Origin: Candidatus Desulfosporosinus nitrosoreducens
GTDB lineage: Bacteria; Bacillota; Desulfitobacteriia; Desulfitobacteriales; Desulfitobacteriaceae
Direction: 5' to 3'
NCBI RefSeq assembly: GCF_030954495.1
Contig: NZ_JAVHUW010000039.1
Span: 1-54,604, forward strand
Length of the DNA stretch: 54,604 nt
Program-made: the position numbers and the translations under genes
Shown: positions 47,242-54,604 of the stretch, one piece after another
Layout of the letters: every line of letters starts with the position of its first letter
Numbering within the stretch: the stretch's first letter is position 1
Notes under the pieces: generated by a model
The model's database searches: none
What the model was told of the DNA's origin: nothing
Seen by the model: the letters and a program-made list of their open reading frames with translations, nothing else

Positions 47242-49203
47242 CTACTCTTCCCAGGTGGGATGTCCGCTTGCCGTAACCTCAATGCGGGTCTCCAGAAAAA
47301 CAATATCATCCCCTCCGGCAGTATGACTTACTACCTCTTCTTTTTCCACTAACAGTTCGGGATTGAGTACTCCCGCACGCCGGGCTCTTTCTAAAGCAAC
47401 TTCTTGCGCTTTCTCCAAGGCATGTTTTTCGGCATCTTCCAGATACAAATAAACTTCCCGTTTCCAGGGAGCGTGGACTGCATACCCCCCGGCCACCCCC
47501 GGCTTGATTAGGATGCGAATGATTTCCGTTACCTGCCCGGCGGCAGCCCCGACGGCATTGGCAACTTCAGCATGGGTGGGTATCAATACCGCAGTATTTA
47601 AGGAATTTCCCACCGCCGGAAGATAGCCGGTGACAGGAGCCCCCAGGGCAACAATGGGATAATCCAGGGTTATACTGGTCTTAAAGCCGGGCTGATGAGT
47701 TCTGTGCAGCAGATTCCCTAACAGGAATTCCACGCTGGCCTCGGAATTAAGCTCAGCTTTTAAACCATCACGGTAAGCAAAACTCTGCAGAACCGTCATA
47801 CAAAGACTTGCCTGGATCTCATTTAAGACTTTTTCCGAGAACTTTTCTCTTCCTATCCGCAGCCGCTGGGCCAGAATCCGGGCCCCTTCCCGGGCAGCAA
47901 AGACATTATACGCTGTAAAGATATTCCGGACATGCAATAAATCCGTGGGGGTAAAGGAAATCCTTCCTATCACCTGGGCCTGCTCCAGGCCTTTTAAGGG
48001 CAACAGATTAGGGTCTTTGCCCAGAATATCGGCAAGGGTGAAAATATTATGAGCACGCTCTTGAAGAGCATGGATTATTTTCCATTCTGTTTCATGCCAC
48101 TGACCGTTATCGGCAGGCTGCTTAATCAGCATGAAGCAATCAGCGGGCTGACTGTCGATGAGCTGAATACTGGGATCTACTTTTTGCAGTTCTTCCACTA
48201 AATTGGGATATTTATCGGCCATCACTGACAAGGGCCAGACTCTCCTGGGGCCTATGATCAGCTTTCTGTCCTTGGATACCTGAATATAGCTGTCACCGCC
48301 CAGTCCAAAGGTACTGATTTCTGCAGCTTCAACGCGGGTTTTCCATCCTCCTACTGTCGCTCCTTCGCGATTCATCCGGGGACGTCCGTTTTCTAAAATG
48401 GCGATATCCGTCGTTGTTCCACCCATATCCAAGGCCAGAGCAGAGTCACTCCCGGTCAAAAATACTGCGCCAACAATACTTGCTGCCGGCCCTGACAAAA
48501 TAGTTTCAATGGGTTTCTCCAGGGTCATGGTTTCGCTCATCAGGGAACCATCCCCTTTGACGATCATCAAAGGGGTGGTGATGGCTTTTTCCTTAAGAAC
48601 CGCTCTTACAGCGGTAAGGAGTTCGGCAATAATGGGCAATAGCCGGGCATTCAGGCAAGCGGTTACCGTCCGTTCATAATAACCAAGAGTGGTTGTCAGT
48701 TGATGGGCACAGACAACGGGTACATCCCAAAGCTCTTGGATTGCTCGCTGGGCAGCCTGTTCATGCTCAGGGTTGCGGATACTGAGATAGCTGGAAATAG
48801 CAATGGTATCCACCTGTCCGCGCATGTCTGTCACTGCTCTTCGGATGGCCTCCAAATCGAGTTCCGAAACAGGTATCCCCTTAATATCATGCCCGCCATT
48901 AACCACAAATACCTGCTGAGCAGGGAGGTTGCCGTTGGCTTCCCGGCCAATCAGAATTAAACCCACCCGGCAACCGCGACCCTCAACAATGGCGTTCGTT
49001 GCTAATGTCGTAGACAGAGATACGAGCTGAACTTGACGTGGATCTAACTCACCCATATTTTCGAGGCAATTTCGAATACCAATGGATAAGTCCCCACGTG
49101 TCGTAAATGCCTTGGCTTTTCTCTTCACTTCCTTGGTGTCTAAATCCAGAAGCACCCCGTCGGTAAAGGTTCCGCCAGTATCAATCCCTAGTATCAAAGG
49201 CAT
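47242..49203 (-). CDS. HyuA/oxoprolinase-family ASKHA ATPase in a methyltransferase operon
   Basis: 653 residues. Phosphate loops of the ASKHA fold are seen in LGIDTGGTFTDGVLLDL and LALDMGGTTTDIAILENG, with SLSTTLATNAIVEGRG and ILSGPAASIVGA between. The C-terminal part contains HAEVANAVGAAAGQV. This is the N-methylhydantoinase A/oxoprolinase superfamily. No HyuB partner is encoded beside it. It has only scattered cysteines and no ferredoxin motif, unlike corrinoid activators such as RamA or RACo. It lies inside the mttB-mttC-mttB operon, 27 bases after mttB. It may cleave a lactam substrate with ATP or help reactivate the corrinoid; both are inference. Confidence 0.88.
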   Translation of the reverse strand: MPLILGIDTGGTFTDGVLLDLDTKEVKRKAKAFTTRGDLSIGIRNCLENMGELDPRQVQLVSLSTTLATNAIVEGRGCRVGLILIGREANGNLPAQQVFVVNGGHDIKGIPVSELDLEAIRRAVTDMRGQVDTIAISSYLSIRNPEHEQAAQRAIQELWDVPVVCAHQLTTTLGYYERTVTACLNARLLPIIAELLTAVRAVLKEKAITTPLMIVKGDGSLMSETMTLEKPIETILSGPAASIVGAVFLTGSDSALALDMGGTTTDIAILENGRPRMNREGATVGGWKTRVEAAEISTFGLGGDSYIQVSKDRKLIIGPRRVWPLSVMADKYPNLVEELQKVDPSIQLIDSQPADCFMLIKQPADNGQWHETEWKIIHALQERAHNIFTLADILGKDPNLLPLKGLEQAQVIGRISFTPTDLLHVRNIFTAYNVFAAREGARILAQRLRIGREKFSEKVLNEIQASLCMTVLQSFAYRDGLKAELNSEASVEFLLGNLLHRTHQPGFKTSITLDYPIVALGAPVTGYLPAVGNSLNTAVLIPTHAEVANAVGAAAGQVTEIIRILIKPGVAGGYAVHAPWKREVYLYLEDAEKHALEKAQEVALERARRAGVLNPELLVEKEEVVSHTAGGDDIVFLETRIEVTASGHPTWEE

Positions 49204-49230
49204 TTTCTGTCACTCCATTTCGCCCACTTA

Positions 49231-50691
49231 CTACTTAGCAATTTTTTGCTCAGACCGTTCAACAATCCCCCTGATTTTTTGCTGGATGTCTTTAGGCAGC
49301 GGATCAGGTTGATAATTTTCAATGATATCTTTGACCCGTTCGTTGGCCCGCTCAAATAAAGTCTTTGAGCCGTTTTCTGTCCAGGACTCATAACGCTGAC
49401 GGTCAATGAGATTAGGATAATAGGTTTCCGTTTTGAAGTTTTGCATGGTATGGTCCTCACTGAGGAAGTGTCCGCCGGGACCGATTTTGTGAATCAGGTC
49501 CAAGGCCAGAGTCTCTTCCGTGACTTCAATGCCCCGCACCAAACGGCGGGCCATGCCGATGACATCGTTGTTGATGGTTAAAAACTCCAGGGATGAGGTG
49601 GAACCATACTCAATATAACCCACATCGTGGTTGAGGTTGGGACCGGAAAGAGCGGTCATGGCAATGGACATAGCTGCTTCAATTCCCGCCTGCTCATCCA
49701 CGATATTGGAATCTGAACAGCCGGCAGTACCGAACATGGGGATGTGCAGGTAATGGGCCATATCCGCCAGGGAGGACATGAGCAGGTTGAATTCCGGTGA
49801 GCCATAGCTGAAAATAGTGGTAGCCATGTCCATGATGGTAAAGACGCCGCCCATGATGAAGGGAGAACCTTCCCGGGTGGACTGGTTGATTACCAAACCG
49901 CTTAAGGATTCCGCCAAGCCTTGGGTCAGGACTCCTGCCATGGTTGCGGGTACGGTGCCGCCGGCCATGACACAGGGGGTATAAACTACAGGCAGTCCCT
50001 TTTTAGCGGCCAGCACTAATTTGGAAGCCGCCTCCCAAGCGTGCTGCAGAGGCGAAATTGGTTCGGCATAAAGAGTCATGAAGGGGTTGCGGCGCAGTTC
50101 TTCCTCGCCGCCGGCGATGATTTCGCACATCTCAATTATATCAGCAAAGCCATAAATGTCATGAGCTGTGGTAACAATAGGCTTACCGGTATTGAGAACT
50201 TGTGCTTCAAACTGATGGCGGTCTGAGATGAGGAGAGGCACGTCCTGGACAATTCCCAGGGACATGACGAAATCCAGGTTTTCCAAGGAGTCGATGACTT
50301 TGCAGGCGTTGCTGACGGAGAGCTTTGTAGAGCGCTGGCGCTTGCCGGTGTAGGGGTCAATGGTGAAAGGAGTATCTGAACCTGTGCCAAAATAGGCGTT
50401 ATAGCCCTCTAAGCGGATATCCCGGGAGCCCGTGCGGCTATTGCAAAGAGTGACCCTTTTCGGTACGGATTGTAAAGCCCTGTTTACCACGGCGGAAGGA
50501 ACGCGCACCAAAATACCGTCAACCCAACAGCCGGCTTTTTTCATAGTTTCCCGGGCTTCTTCATCATAGACAGTCACCCCGGTACGTTCGAGAACCTCTT
50601 GAGCAGCGAGAAGAATTTCTTCACACTGTCTAAGGGAAAGAATCCTGAACATCGGACTGGTATTTTCTGTGTAATTGCTTCTCACAGGCAT
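49231..50691 (-). CDS. MttB-family methyltransferase, non-pyrrolysine (copy 1)
   Basis: 486 residues from ATG 50691; ATG 50697 directly abuts AAAGGAGG. It is an MttB-superfamily TIM barrel with no internal amber codon. Landmarks are YNAYFGTGSDTPFTIDPYTG, VVYTPCVMAGGTVPATMAGV, GTAGCSDSNIVDEQAGIEAA, and GPGGHFLSEDHTMQNFK. It is closely related to copy 2 (51363-52844) and more distant from MtgB. Substrates of this clade include several methylated amines and betaines, and the one used here cannot be told. It sits 23 bases after the corrinoid gene. Confidence 0.92.
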   Translation of the reverse strand: MPVRSNYTENTSPMFRILSLRQCEEILLAAQEVLERTGVTVYDEEARETMKKAGCWVDGILVRVPSAVVNRALQSVPKRVTLCNSRTGSRDIRLEGYNAYFGTGSDTPFTIDPYTGKRQRSTKLSVSNACKVIDSLENLDFVMSLGIVQDVPLLISDRHQFEAQVLNTGKPIVTTAHDIYGFADIIEMCEIIAGGEEELRRNPFMTLYAEPISPLQHAWEAASKLVLAAKKGLPVVYTPCVMAGGTVPATMAGVLTQGLAESLSGLVINQSTREGSPFIMGGVFTIMDMATTIFSYGSPEFNLLMSSLADMAHYLHIPMFGTAGCSDSNIVDEQAGIEAAMSIAMTALSGPNLNHDVGYIEYGSTSSLEFLTINNDVIGMARRLVRGIEVTEETLALDLIHKIGPGGHFLSEDHTMQNFKTETYYPNLIDRQRYESWTENGSKTLFERANERVKDIIENYQPDPLPKDIQQKIRGIVERSEQKIAK

Positions 50692-50714
50692 TTTCATCCT
50701 CCTTTCTAAATTTA

Positions 50715-51347
50715 CTAGGCCAAAAGTTTTTTGCATAGATCAGCCGCGGAACCGGCATCGGGAGCAAAACCATCGGCACCGATTTCATCGGCGAAATCCT
50801 GAGATATGGGAGCTCCTCCGATAATAACCTTCACCTTATCCCGCAATCCTTCTTCTTTCAGCAGTTCGATGGTATCCTTCATAGCCAGCATCGTGGTAGT
50901 TAACAAAGCGGACAGGCCGATAACCCCAGGCTGGTGCTCCTTCACTGCTTGGACAAACTTCTCCGGTCCGGCATCCACACCCAGGTTGATGATGGTATAA
51001 CCGGCACTTTCCAGCATCATGCTGACTAAGTTCTTACCGATATCATGGAGGTCTCCTTTAACCGTTCCAATGACGATTTTTCCGGCGGATGGAATATCGC
51101 CGCTTAAAATTAATGGTTTAACAAGGTCCATCCCTGCATTCATAGCCCGCGCTGACATTAAAACTTCCGGTACGTACATTTTGCCGGCTTTAAACCGGGC
51201 TCCTACCACACTCATCCCCGGAATCAGTCCCTGGTTGATAATCTCCACAGGATTGCTGCCGGCCGAGATAGCCTGTTGGGTGAGGGACTTAACTCGATCC
51301 AGCTGCCCGCTGATAATGCTTTGGGAAAGTTCTTCAAAATTTGACAT
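50715..51347 (-). CDS. Methyltransferase corrinoid protein (MttC-like)
   Basis: 210 residues. The cap begins MSNFEELSQSIISGQLDRVK; the B12 domain has GDLHDIGKN, SALLTTTMLAMKD and IGGAPISQDFADEIGA. It lies between two MttB genes (15 and 23 bases away) and is probably shared by both. Its own start region and end region are each found again, as a collapsed copy, upstream of copy 2 (52862-52938). A third version of its start is seen at 42412. Confidence 0.94.
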   Translation of the reverse strand: MSNFEELSQSIISGQLDRVKSLTQQAISAGSNPVEIINQGLIPGMSVVGARFKAGKMYVPEVLMSARAMNAGMDLVKPLILSGDIPSAGKIVIGTVKGDLHDIGKNLVSMMLESAGYTIINLGVDAGPEKFVQAVKEHQPGVIGLSALLTTTMLAMKDTIELLKEEGLRDKVKVIIGGAPISQDFADEIGADGFAPDAGSAADLCKKLLA

Positions 51348-51362
51348 GGATTAATCGACCTC

Positions 51363-52844
51363 CTATCGTTTATTGGCTTCCCGAGCTTCCGCTCTGTCCA
51401 CAATGGCCTGAATAGCTTTTAAGACATGGTCCGGTTTAGGTTCCGCCTGATGATTATTGATGATGTCCTGAGTTTTTTCCTTAACGCGCTGGGCCATGGT
51501 TTTGGAACCTTCTGCCTTCCAACCGTCATATCTAAAGCGGTTAATCAAGGTCGGAGTCCAGAATTCACGGAAGTGAGCCATGGTATGATCGTGAGCTAAG
51601 TAATGTCCGCCGGGACCAATGTCATTAATAACATCCAGGGCTAAATGTTCATCGTCCACCTTGACACCCTGAAGAATTCGTTTCACCATGCCGATAATTT
51701 CATCATCCATGGTCATCAGTTCCAGAGAGGAGGTAGCGCCGTACTCCATATAACTGCAGTCATGAATCAGATTGGCGCCGCTTAAACCGGCAATCAAAAT
51801 TGAAAAGGCGGCTTCCAATCCCATCTGCACGTCAATGACTTTGGAATCCGTGCAGCCGCCGGTACTGAACATAGGTATTTTCATATAGCGGGCCACTGCC
51901 GTTAAGCCTGCTGAAAGGAGGCTGAGTTCTGCCGCGCCGTAAGAGAGAATGGTACTGGACATATCCATGGTGGAAATCAAGCCTCCCATGACAAAGCCGG
52001 AACCTTGACGCACCAGTTGCCCCGCTACCAGACCGACCAGGGAATCTGCCACGGCGATGACCAGAGTTCCCGCCATGGTGGCAGGTGCTACGCCGCCGGC
52101 AAAGGTGCAGGGAGTATAAACGATGGGGATATTGTTTTTGGCCGCAAAAATAGCCTTATCGATGGCTTCTGGGGAATGCCGCAGGGGCGGGCTGGATTCT
52201 GAATAAAGGAGAATGAAGGGATCTTTCTGCAGAGCTTCCAAACTGCCGGCTACAGCGGCGGCCATGTCAATAATGTCCTGATACTGGTCAATCCCAAATC
52301 CCCAGTGAATAATGGGTTTATTGGTGTTTTCCAGCATGGCCTGGAAGGCATGGACATCGGATAAGGTGGGAGTTACATCCATGACTGTACCGCAGTCCAT
52401 GGCATAGTCAATATTGGGCAGGGCATCAATGACTTTAGCTGCTCTGACGGTATCGGACTTTCTGGGACGGCGTCGTTCCCCAGTGAAAGGATCAATGGTA
52501 TAGGTATTGGTAGGACCGGGGCCGTAATAAATATTTTGTCCTTCTAAAAATAAGGCCCTTTCCCCTTTTTGATTGGAAACTACAATCCGTGACGGTGCGC
52601 TGCGGATCGCCCACTCCACAATATGGGAGGGAAAACGCACCATATTGCCTTCAACCCAGCATCCTCCTTGGCGGAAAACTTCCAAAGCCTCCGGACTGTG
52701 AATCTCCGCGCCGGTTCTCTCCAGTACCTCCAGGGCGCCGTTCAGGACCATTTCGCATTGGTCATTGCTTAACATTTTTAATTGTGGGGTAGCATTAACT
52801 TGATAGTTGGCCCTAATGTATTGGCTTTTGGACAAGTCACACAC
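51363..52844 (-). CDS. MttB-family methyltransferase, non-pyrrolysine (copy 2)
   Basis: About 490-493 residues, starting at GTG 52844 or TTG 52835 after AAAGGAG. It is open throughout, so not a pyrrolysine enzyme. Landmarks are IYYGPGPTNTYTIDPFTGER, IVYTPCTFAGGVAPATMAGT, STGGCTDSKVIDVQMGLEAA, and GPGGHYLAHDHTMAHFR. It is paralogous to copy 1, with the same layout but many differences, which suggests a different or broadened substrate. It is the first intact gene after the sigma-54 promoter at 53007. Confidence 0.92.
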   Translation of the reverse strand: MCDLSKSQYIRANYQVNATPQLKMLSNDQCEMVLNGALEVLERTGAEIHSPEALEVFRQGGCWVEGNMVRFPSHIVEWAIRSAPSRIVVSNQKGERALFLEGQNIYYGPGPTNTYTIDPFTGERRRPRKSDTVRAAKVIDALPNIDYAMDCGTVMDVTPTLSDVHAFQAMLENTNKPIIHWGFGIDQYQDIIDMAAAVAGSLEALQKDPFILLYSESSPPLRHSPEAIDKAIFAAKNNIPIVYTPCTFAGGVAPATMAGTLVIAVADSLVGLVAGQLVRQGSGFVMGGLISTMDMSSTILSYGAAELSLLSAGLTAVARYMKIPMFSTGGCTDSKVIDVQMGLEAAFSILIAGLSGANLIHDCSYMEYGATSSLELMTMDDEIIGMVKRILQGVKVDDEHLALDVINDIGPGGHYLAHDHTMAHFREFWTPTLINRFRYDGWKAEGSKTMAQRVKEKTQDIINNHQAEPKPDHVLKAIQAIVDRAEAREANKR

Positions 52845-52861
52845 TCTCCTTTCTAAACCGA

Positions 52862-52938
52862 CTAGGCTAGAAGCTTTTTACACAGATCAGCCTCCCGCTG
52901 ATGATACTTTGGGAAAGTTCTTCAAAATAGCGTGACAT
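52862..52938 (-). pseudogene. Internally deleted corrinoid-protein gene
   Basis: From ATG 52938 the minus strand reads MSRYFEELSQSIISG and then RLICVKSF to a stop at 52867. The first 15 residues match the start of the intact mttC. In the neighbouring frame, the end reads EADLCKKLLA and stops at 52862-52864, matching the last residues of the intact mttC. The DNA therefore joins the first and last pieces of mttC with the centre lost. It lies in the same place relative to mttB copy 2 as the intact mttC does to copy 1, showing a former mttC-mttB duplication. GGGAGGT still precedes the ATG. Confidence 0.85.
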
Positions 52939-53006
52939 TTCTTTTTTTCTACCTCCCTCGATAAGATGTAATTTCAAATTCAACATTTCCTGATTTCCGA
53001 AATTAT

Positions 53007-53022
53007 TGCAAAAATTGTGCCA
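53007..53022 (-). promoter_or_regulatory. Sigma-54 (-24/-12) promoter of the second methyltransferase operon
   Basis: On the minus strand TGGCACAATTTTTGCA matches the RpoN consensus TGGCACN5TTGCA exactly, with GG and GC ten bases apart. It fires towards the deleted mttC and mttB copy 2. Confidence 0.85.
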
Positions 53023-53134
53023 TTAATTAAATCCCCATTTCAAGACATGCCTGCAATCGGAGTTCTTTAAGAATTATCTTATTTTGAGAAATAATAATGT
53101 TTGAATTCTTAAAAGTCTGTGATTGAACCATTTC

Positions 53135-53180
53135 TCAAAATCCTAAAATAGGATTTAAAAATCCTGTTTTAGGATTTTGA
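53135..53180. promoter_or_regulatory. Palindrome, candidate enhancer site for the sigma-54 activator
   Basis: TCAAAATCCTAAAATAGGAT pairs with ATCCTGTTTTAGGATTTTGA around TTAAAA, a nearly perfect 20-base dyad. It lies 113 bases upstream of the -24 box, at a normal distance for enhancer-binding proteins. A related AAATTAGGAT occurs upstream of the other sigma-54 promoter. It could instead be a terminator, but no gene ends here on either strand. Confidence 0.5.
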
Positions 53181-53558
53181 CCCGGTTTCTTAGCTCTGGT
53201 TATGGACAATAAATCAAAAAAATTTTAAGTATCCATTATATATGACTCAACTTTCGCATACCGATTATACTAATAAGCCCTGACAGCACGATCTCCTCAA
53301 GAAAACGAAAGGGATTGCGGCTTTGAAAAATGAGCTGGAAAATGATTTGGAATACGACAGAACTAGAAATCCATAGGATTTGCGAACTCCGGCGCTGCTG
53401 AAAAGTTGTTCAGTCACTCCATTTAGCAAATTGGAACGGTGTTTTCTCCAAGGAACAAATTAATTGTGCCAAAGTTCACTTGTAAACCGGGTTGGAACTC
53501 AACTTTCGCTCTGCAAAAGTTGACTATATAACTTTATGAAGGGAGTAAAGATATTTCA
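53181..53558. other. Intergenic region before the CHAP gene
   Basis: Apart from AT-rich promoter-like sequence and a repeated CAACTTTCGC (near 53251 and 53500), I see nothing definite in this 378-base stretch. The two phrases may be remnants or coincidence. Confidence 0.4.
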
Positions 53559-53591
53559 ATGACAGTTAGACTTAAGTGGGAAATCCGGTGA
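53559..53591 (+). CDS. Possible ten-residue leader peptide
   Basis: ATG 53559, nine to thirteen bases after GAAGGGAG, opens MTVRLKWEIR and stops at TGA 53589-53591. The stop overlaps GTG 53588 of the CHAP gene (GTGA). Because the CHAP gene has no good ribosome site of its own, it may be translated by coupling. The proposal rests on this arrangement only. Confidence 0.4.
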   Translation: MTVRLKWEIR

Positions 53592-54187
53592 GAGATAACC
53601 CCCTGTTATATATCCTTGTCAAACTCAGCCTGGTCTTGCTCTGCTTTGCTTTTATACTCCATTATTTCTTTGCCAATTCTCAACTAAAAAAGCCACAGTA
53701 CGAATCGGCTAAAGCCATTGACAGTTACAAAAATGTCCTTGTCTACAATAATGGACCTGATTACACCGCCAATCATGGAGAAAACTTCAGTTCTGACGGA
53801 TACTATTATGGCCTGAAATGGCAATGTGTCGAATTTGTCAAACGATTTTACCATGACGTAAAACATGTCAACATGCCGAATGGTTTTGGCAATGCCAAAG
53901 ATTTTTTCGATCCCGCGGTGCCTCAGGGACATCTCAATGGGCAAAGGGACTTACTTCAATATAGGAACGGCGGAAATATGGAACCAAAGCCCGATGACAT
54001 TTTAGTTTTTACCAACGGCCTTTATGGTCATGTAGCCATTGTCACAAAAGTTACCCCTAGCTCTGTGGAAATTATTCAGCAAAATGAAAAAGATAGCCGC
54101 CAGGTTCTCAGTCTGACGGTAGAACATCAGCGTTTTTTTGTCGGCTCGGTTACCAAACCTGCCGGCTGGCTTAGAAAAGCGGAATAA
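53588..54187 (+). CDS. Membrane-anchored CHAP-domain amidase/peptidase
   Basis: 199 residues from GTG 53588 (GTG 53576 is an alternative giving 203). One hydrophobic helix near the N-terminus (LYILVKLSLVLLCFAFILHY) acts as an uncleaved anchor or signal. The CHAP domain has its catalytic Cys in GLKWQCVEFVKRFY and His in GLYGHVAIVTKV. CHAP domains cut peptidoglycan peptides or glutathionylspermidine-like amides. A cell-wall role, perhaps in sporulation or growth, is likely. It has no operon partner apart from the leader peptide. Confidence 0.85.
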   Translation: MRDNPLLYILVKLSLVLLCFAFILHYFFANSQLKKPQYESAKAIDSYKNVLVYNNGPDYTANHGENFSSDGYYYGLKWQCVEFVKRFYHDVKHVNMPNGFGNAKDFFDPAVPQGHLNGQRDLLQYRNGGNMEPKPDDILVFTNGLYGHVAIVTKVTPSSVEIIQQNEKDSRQVLSLTVEHQRFFVGSVTKPAGWLRKAE

Positions 54188-54256
54188 TCCCGCTAAAAGA
54201 AGAGCCAGGAATATTGCCTATACTTACCAGTCCCGCAACTGAACACTAACACCCAT

Positions 54257-54440
54257 TATCATGGTATAATACCACCAAGGGAGTCTTATCCCTCAGTCTT
54301 TTTCATGTATGCTCCTATTTGCCCTCCGGGGACAGCAATTCGGAGGGACCTTTTGGAAGAGCTCGTCTAAGATGAACTTAGACAAGACTCTTTTTGCTAA
54401 ACCTAAGACCTCTTTATCCTCTGGGATAAGTGGTCTTTTG
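54257..54440 (+). other. Promoter-like box followed by tandem hairpins
   Basis: TATAAT lies at 54265-54270. Downstream are a short GGGA/TCCC hairpin with TTTTT (54279-54303) and CCCTCCG/CGGAGGG (54322-54347). They are followed by GTCTAAG/CTTAGAC extended to CTCTTTTT (54362-54395), and AAGACC..GGTCTTTTG (54404-54440). At least two look like rho-independent terminators. It may be stacked terminators of the CHAP gene or a short structured RNA; no known family was recognised. Confidence 0.4.
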
Positions 54441-54471
54441 TTTTGCCAGCCTTAAAAATCATTAAATTAAG

Positions 54472-54604
54472 TAGGAGGCGGGGTTTCCCCGCCGTCCTCT
54501 TACACCACCGTACGTACCGTTCGGTATACGGCGGTTCGCCAAGTGTTACGAACTTCTAGATATCGGTCCATGAGGCTGACTAATCCGAGCTTCTGCCAAT
54601 ATTC
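54472..54604 (-). mobile_element. Group II intron, 3' end only
   Basis: The minus strand carries the end of a reverse-transcriptase frame followed by GTAAGAGGACGGCGGGG and CCCCGCCTCC, the compact hairpins expected near domains IV to VI of a bacterial group II intron. The element continues beyond the window. The exact 3' splice point, near 54470, cannot be fixed here. Confidence 0.65.
54500..54604 (-). CDS. ltrA: Group II intron reverse transcriptase/maturase, C-terminal fragment
   Basis: The visible frame, cut by the window end, reads WQKLGLVSLMDRYLEVRNTW then RTAVYRTVRTVV and stops at 54500-54502. The RTAVYRTVRTVV ending is typical of intron-encoded proteins whose last codons run into domain IV-V. 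The rest of the gene lies to the right of the window. Confidence 0.75.
   Translation of the reverse strand, partial: EYWQKLGLVSLMDRYLEVRNTWRTAVYRTVRTVV

Noticed and set aside
47242..49203. Calling the HyuA-like protein a RamA-type corrinoid activator
   Set aside because: It lacks ferredoxin-type cysteine motifs and has the hydantoinase/oxoprolinase layout; the role is left open.

Overview
The window comes from an anaerobic, spore-forming member of the Firmicutes, most likely Peptococcaceae close to Desulfosporosinus or Desulfitobacterium. The signs are a nickel CO dehydrogenase, several corrinoid methyltransferase systems without pyrrolysine, a 1,400-residue BcrA/BadF-type activase, a CsxC-like spore coat protein and YtaF. 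The order mtgA-mtgB-mtgC-BCCT matches, from memory, the glycine betaine demethylation locus described in Desulfitobacterium hafniense. The genus is an inference; no rRNA or tRNA gene was seen.

Layout. 1-4.8 kb: a CadC-like metal-sensor repressor and a double-headed ATP-dependent activase. 4.8-7.5 kb: a SAM-I riboswitch controlling metY-metA, an acetylhomoserine route to methionine. 7.7-16.5 kb: housekeeping and spore genes (unknown membrane protein, cooS, yggT, sucCD, a CsxC-like coat protein, an HTH-PBP regulator, ytaF). 16.7-29.5 kb: a quaternary-amine island holding a chemoreceptor with a cytosolic betaine-binding-like domain, a PocR-AraC regulator with a lone corrinoid protein, a DUF1638 protein, the glycine betaine cluster mtgA-mtgB-mtgC with a BCCT importer, and an OpuA-type ABC importer. 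29.7-37.2 kb: DUF1657 protein, second chemoreceptor, LTA-synthase-like sulfatase, GNAT acetyltransferase, ABC exporter. 37.4-42.1 kb: livKHMGF importer. 42.2-53.2 kb: a sigma-54 activator and a second methyltransferase operon (two MttB homologues, one corrinoid protein, a HyuA-like ATPase, a pterin methyltransferase, an MFS carrier). 53.5-54.6 kb: a CHAP-domain protein, then the 3' end of a group II intron that runs off the window.

How it fits together. Betaine would enter by the BCCT carrier or the OpuA-type ABC system. MtgB moves a methyl group to the MtgC corrinoid, and MtgA passes it to tetrahydrofolate. The mtg and opu operons carry almost the same upstream DNA: two direct repeats 20 bp apart followed by a common GGTGTTA element. 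I read this as a shared activator site. The second methyltransferase operon has a textbook -24/-12 promoter, and so does the livK region. The only sigma-54 activator in the window lies between them.

The most novel signals are the shared mtg/opu control region, the chemoreceptor with an intracellular OpuAC-like domain, the sigma-54 mttC-mttB operon with its HyuA-like ATPase, and two decayed mttC or mttC-mttB remnants, which suggest that this module has been copied and lost repeatedly. No activator of the RamA type was found in the window.
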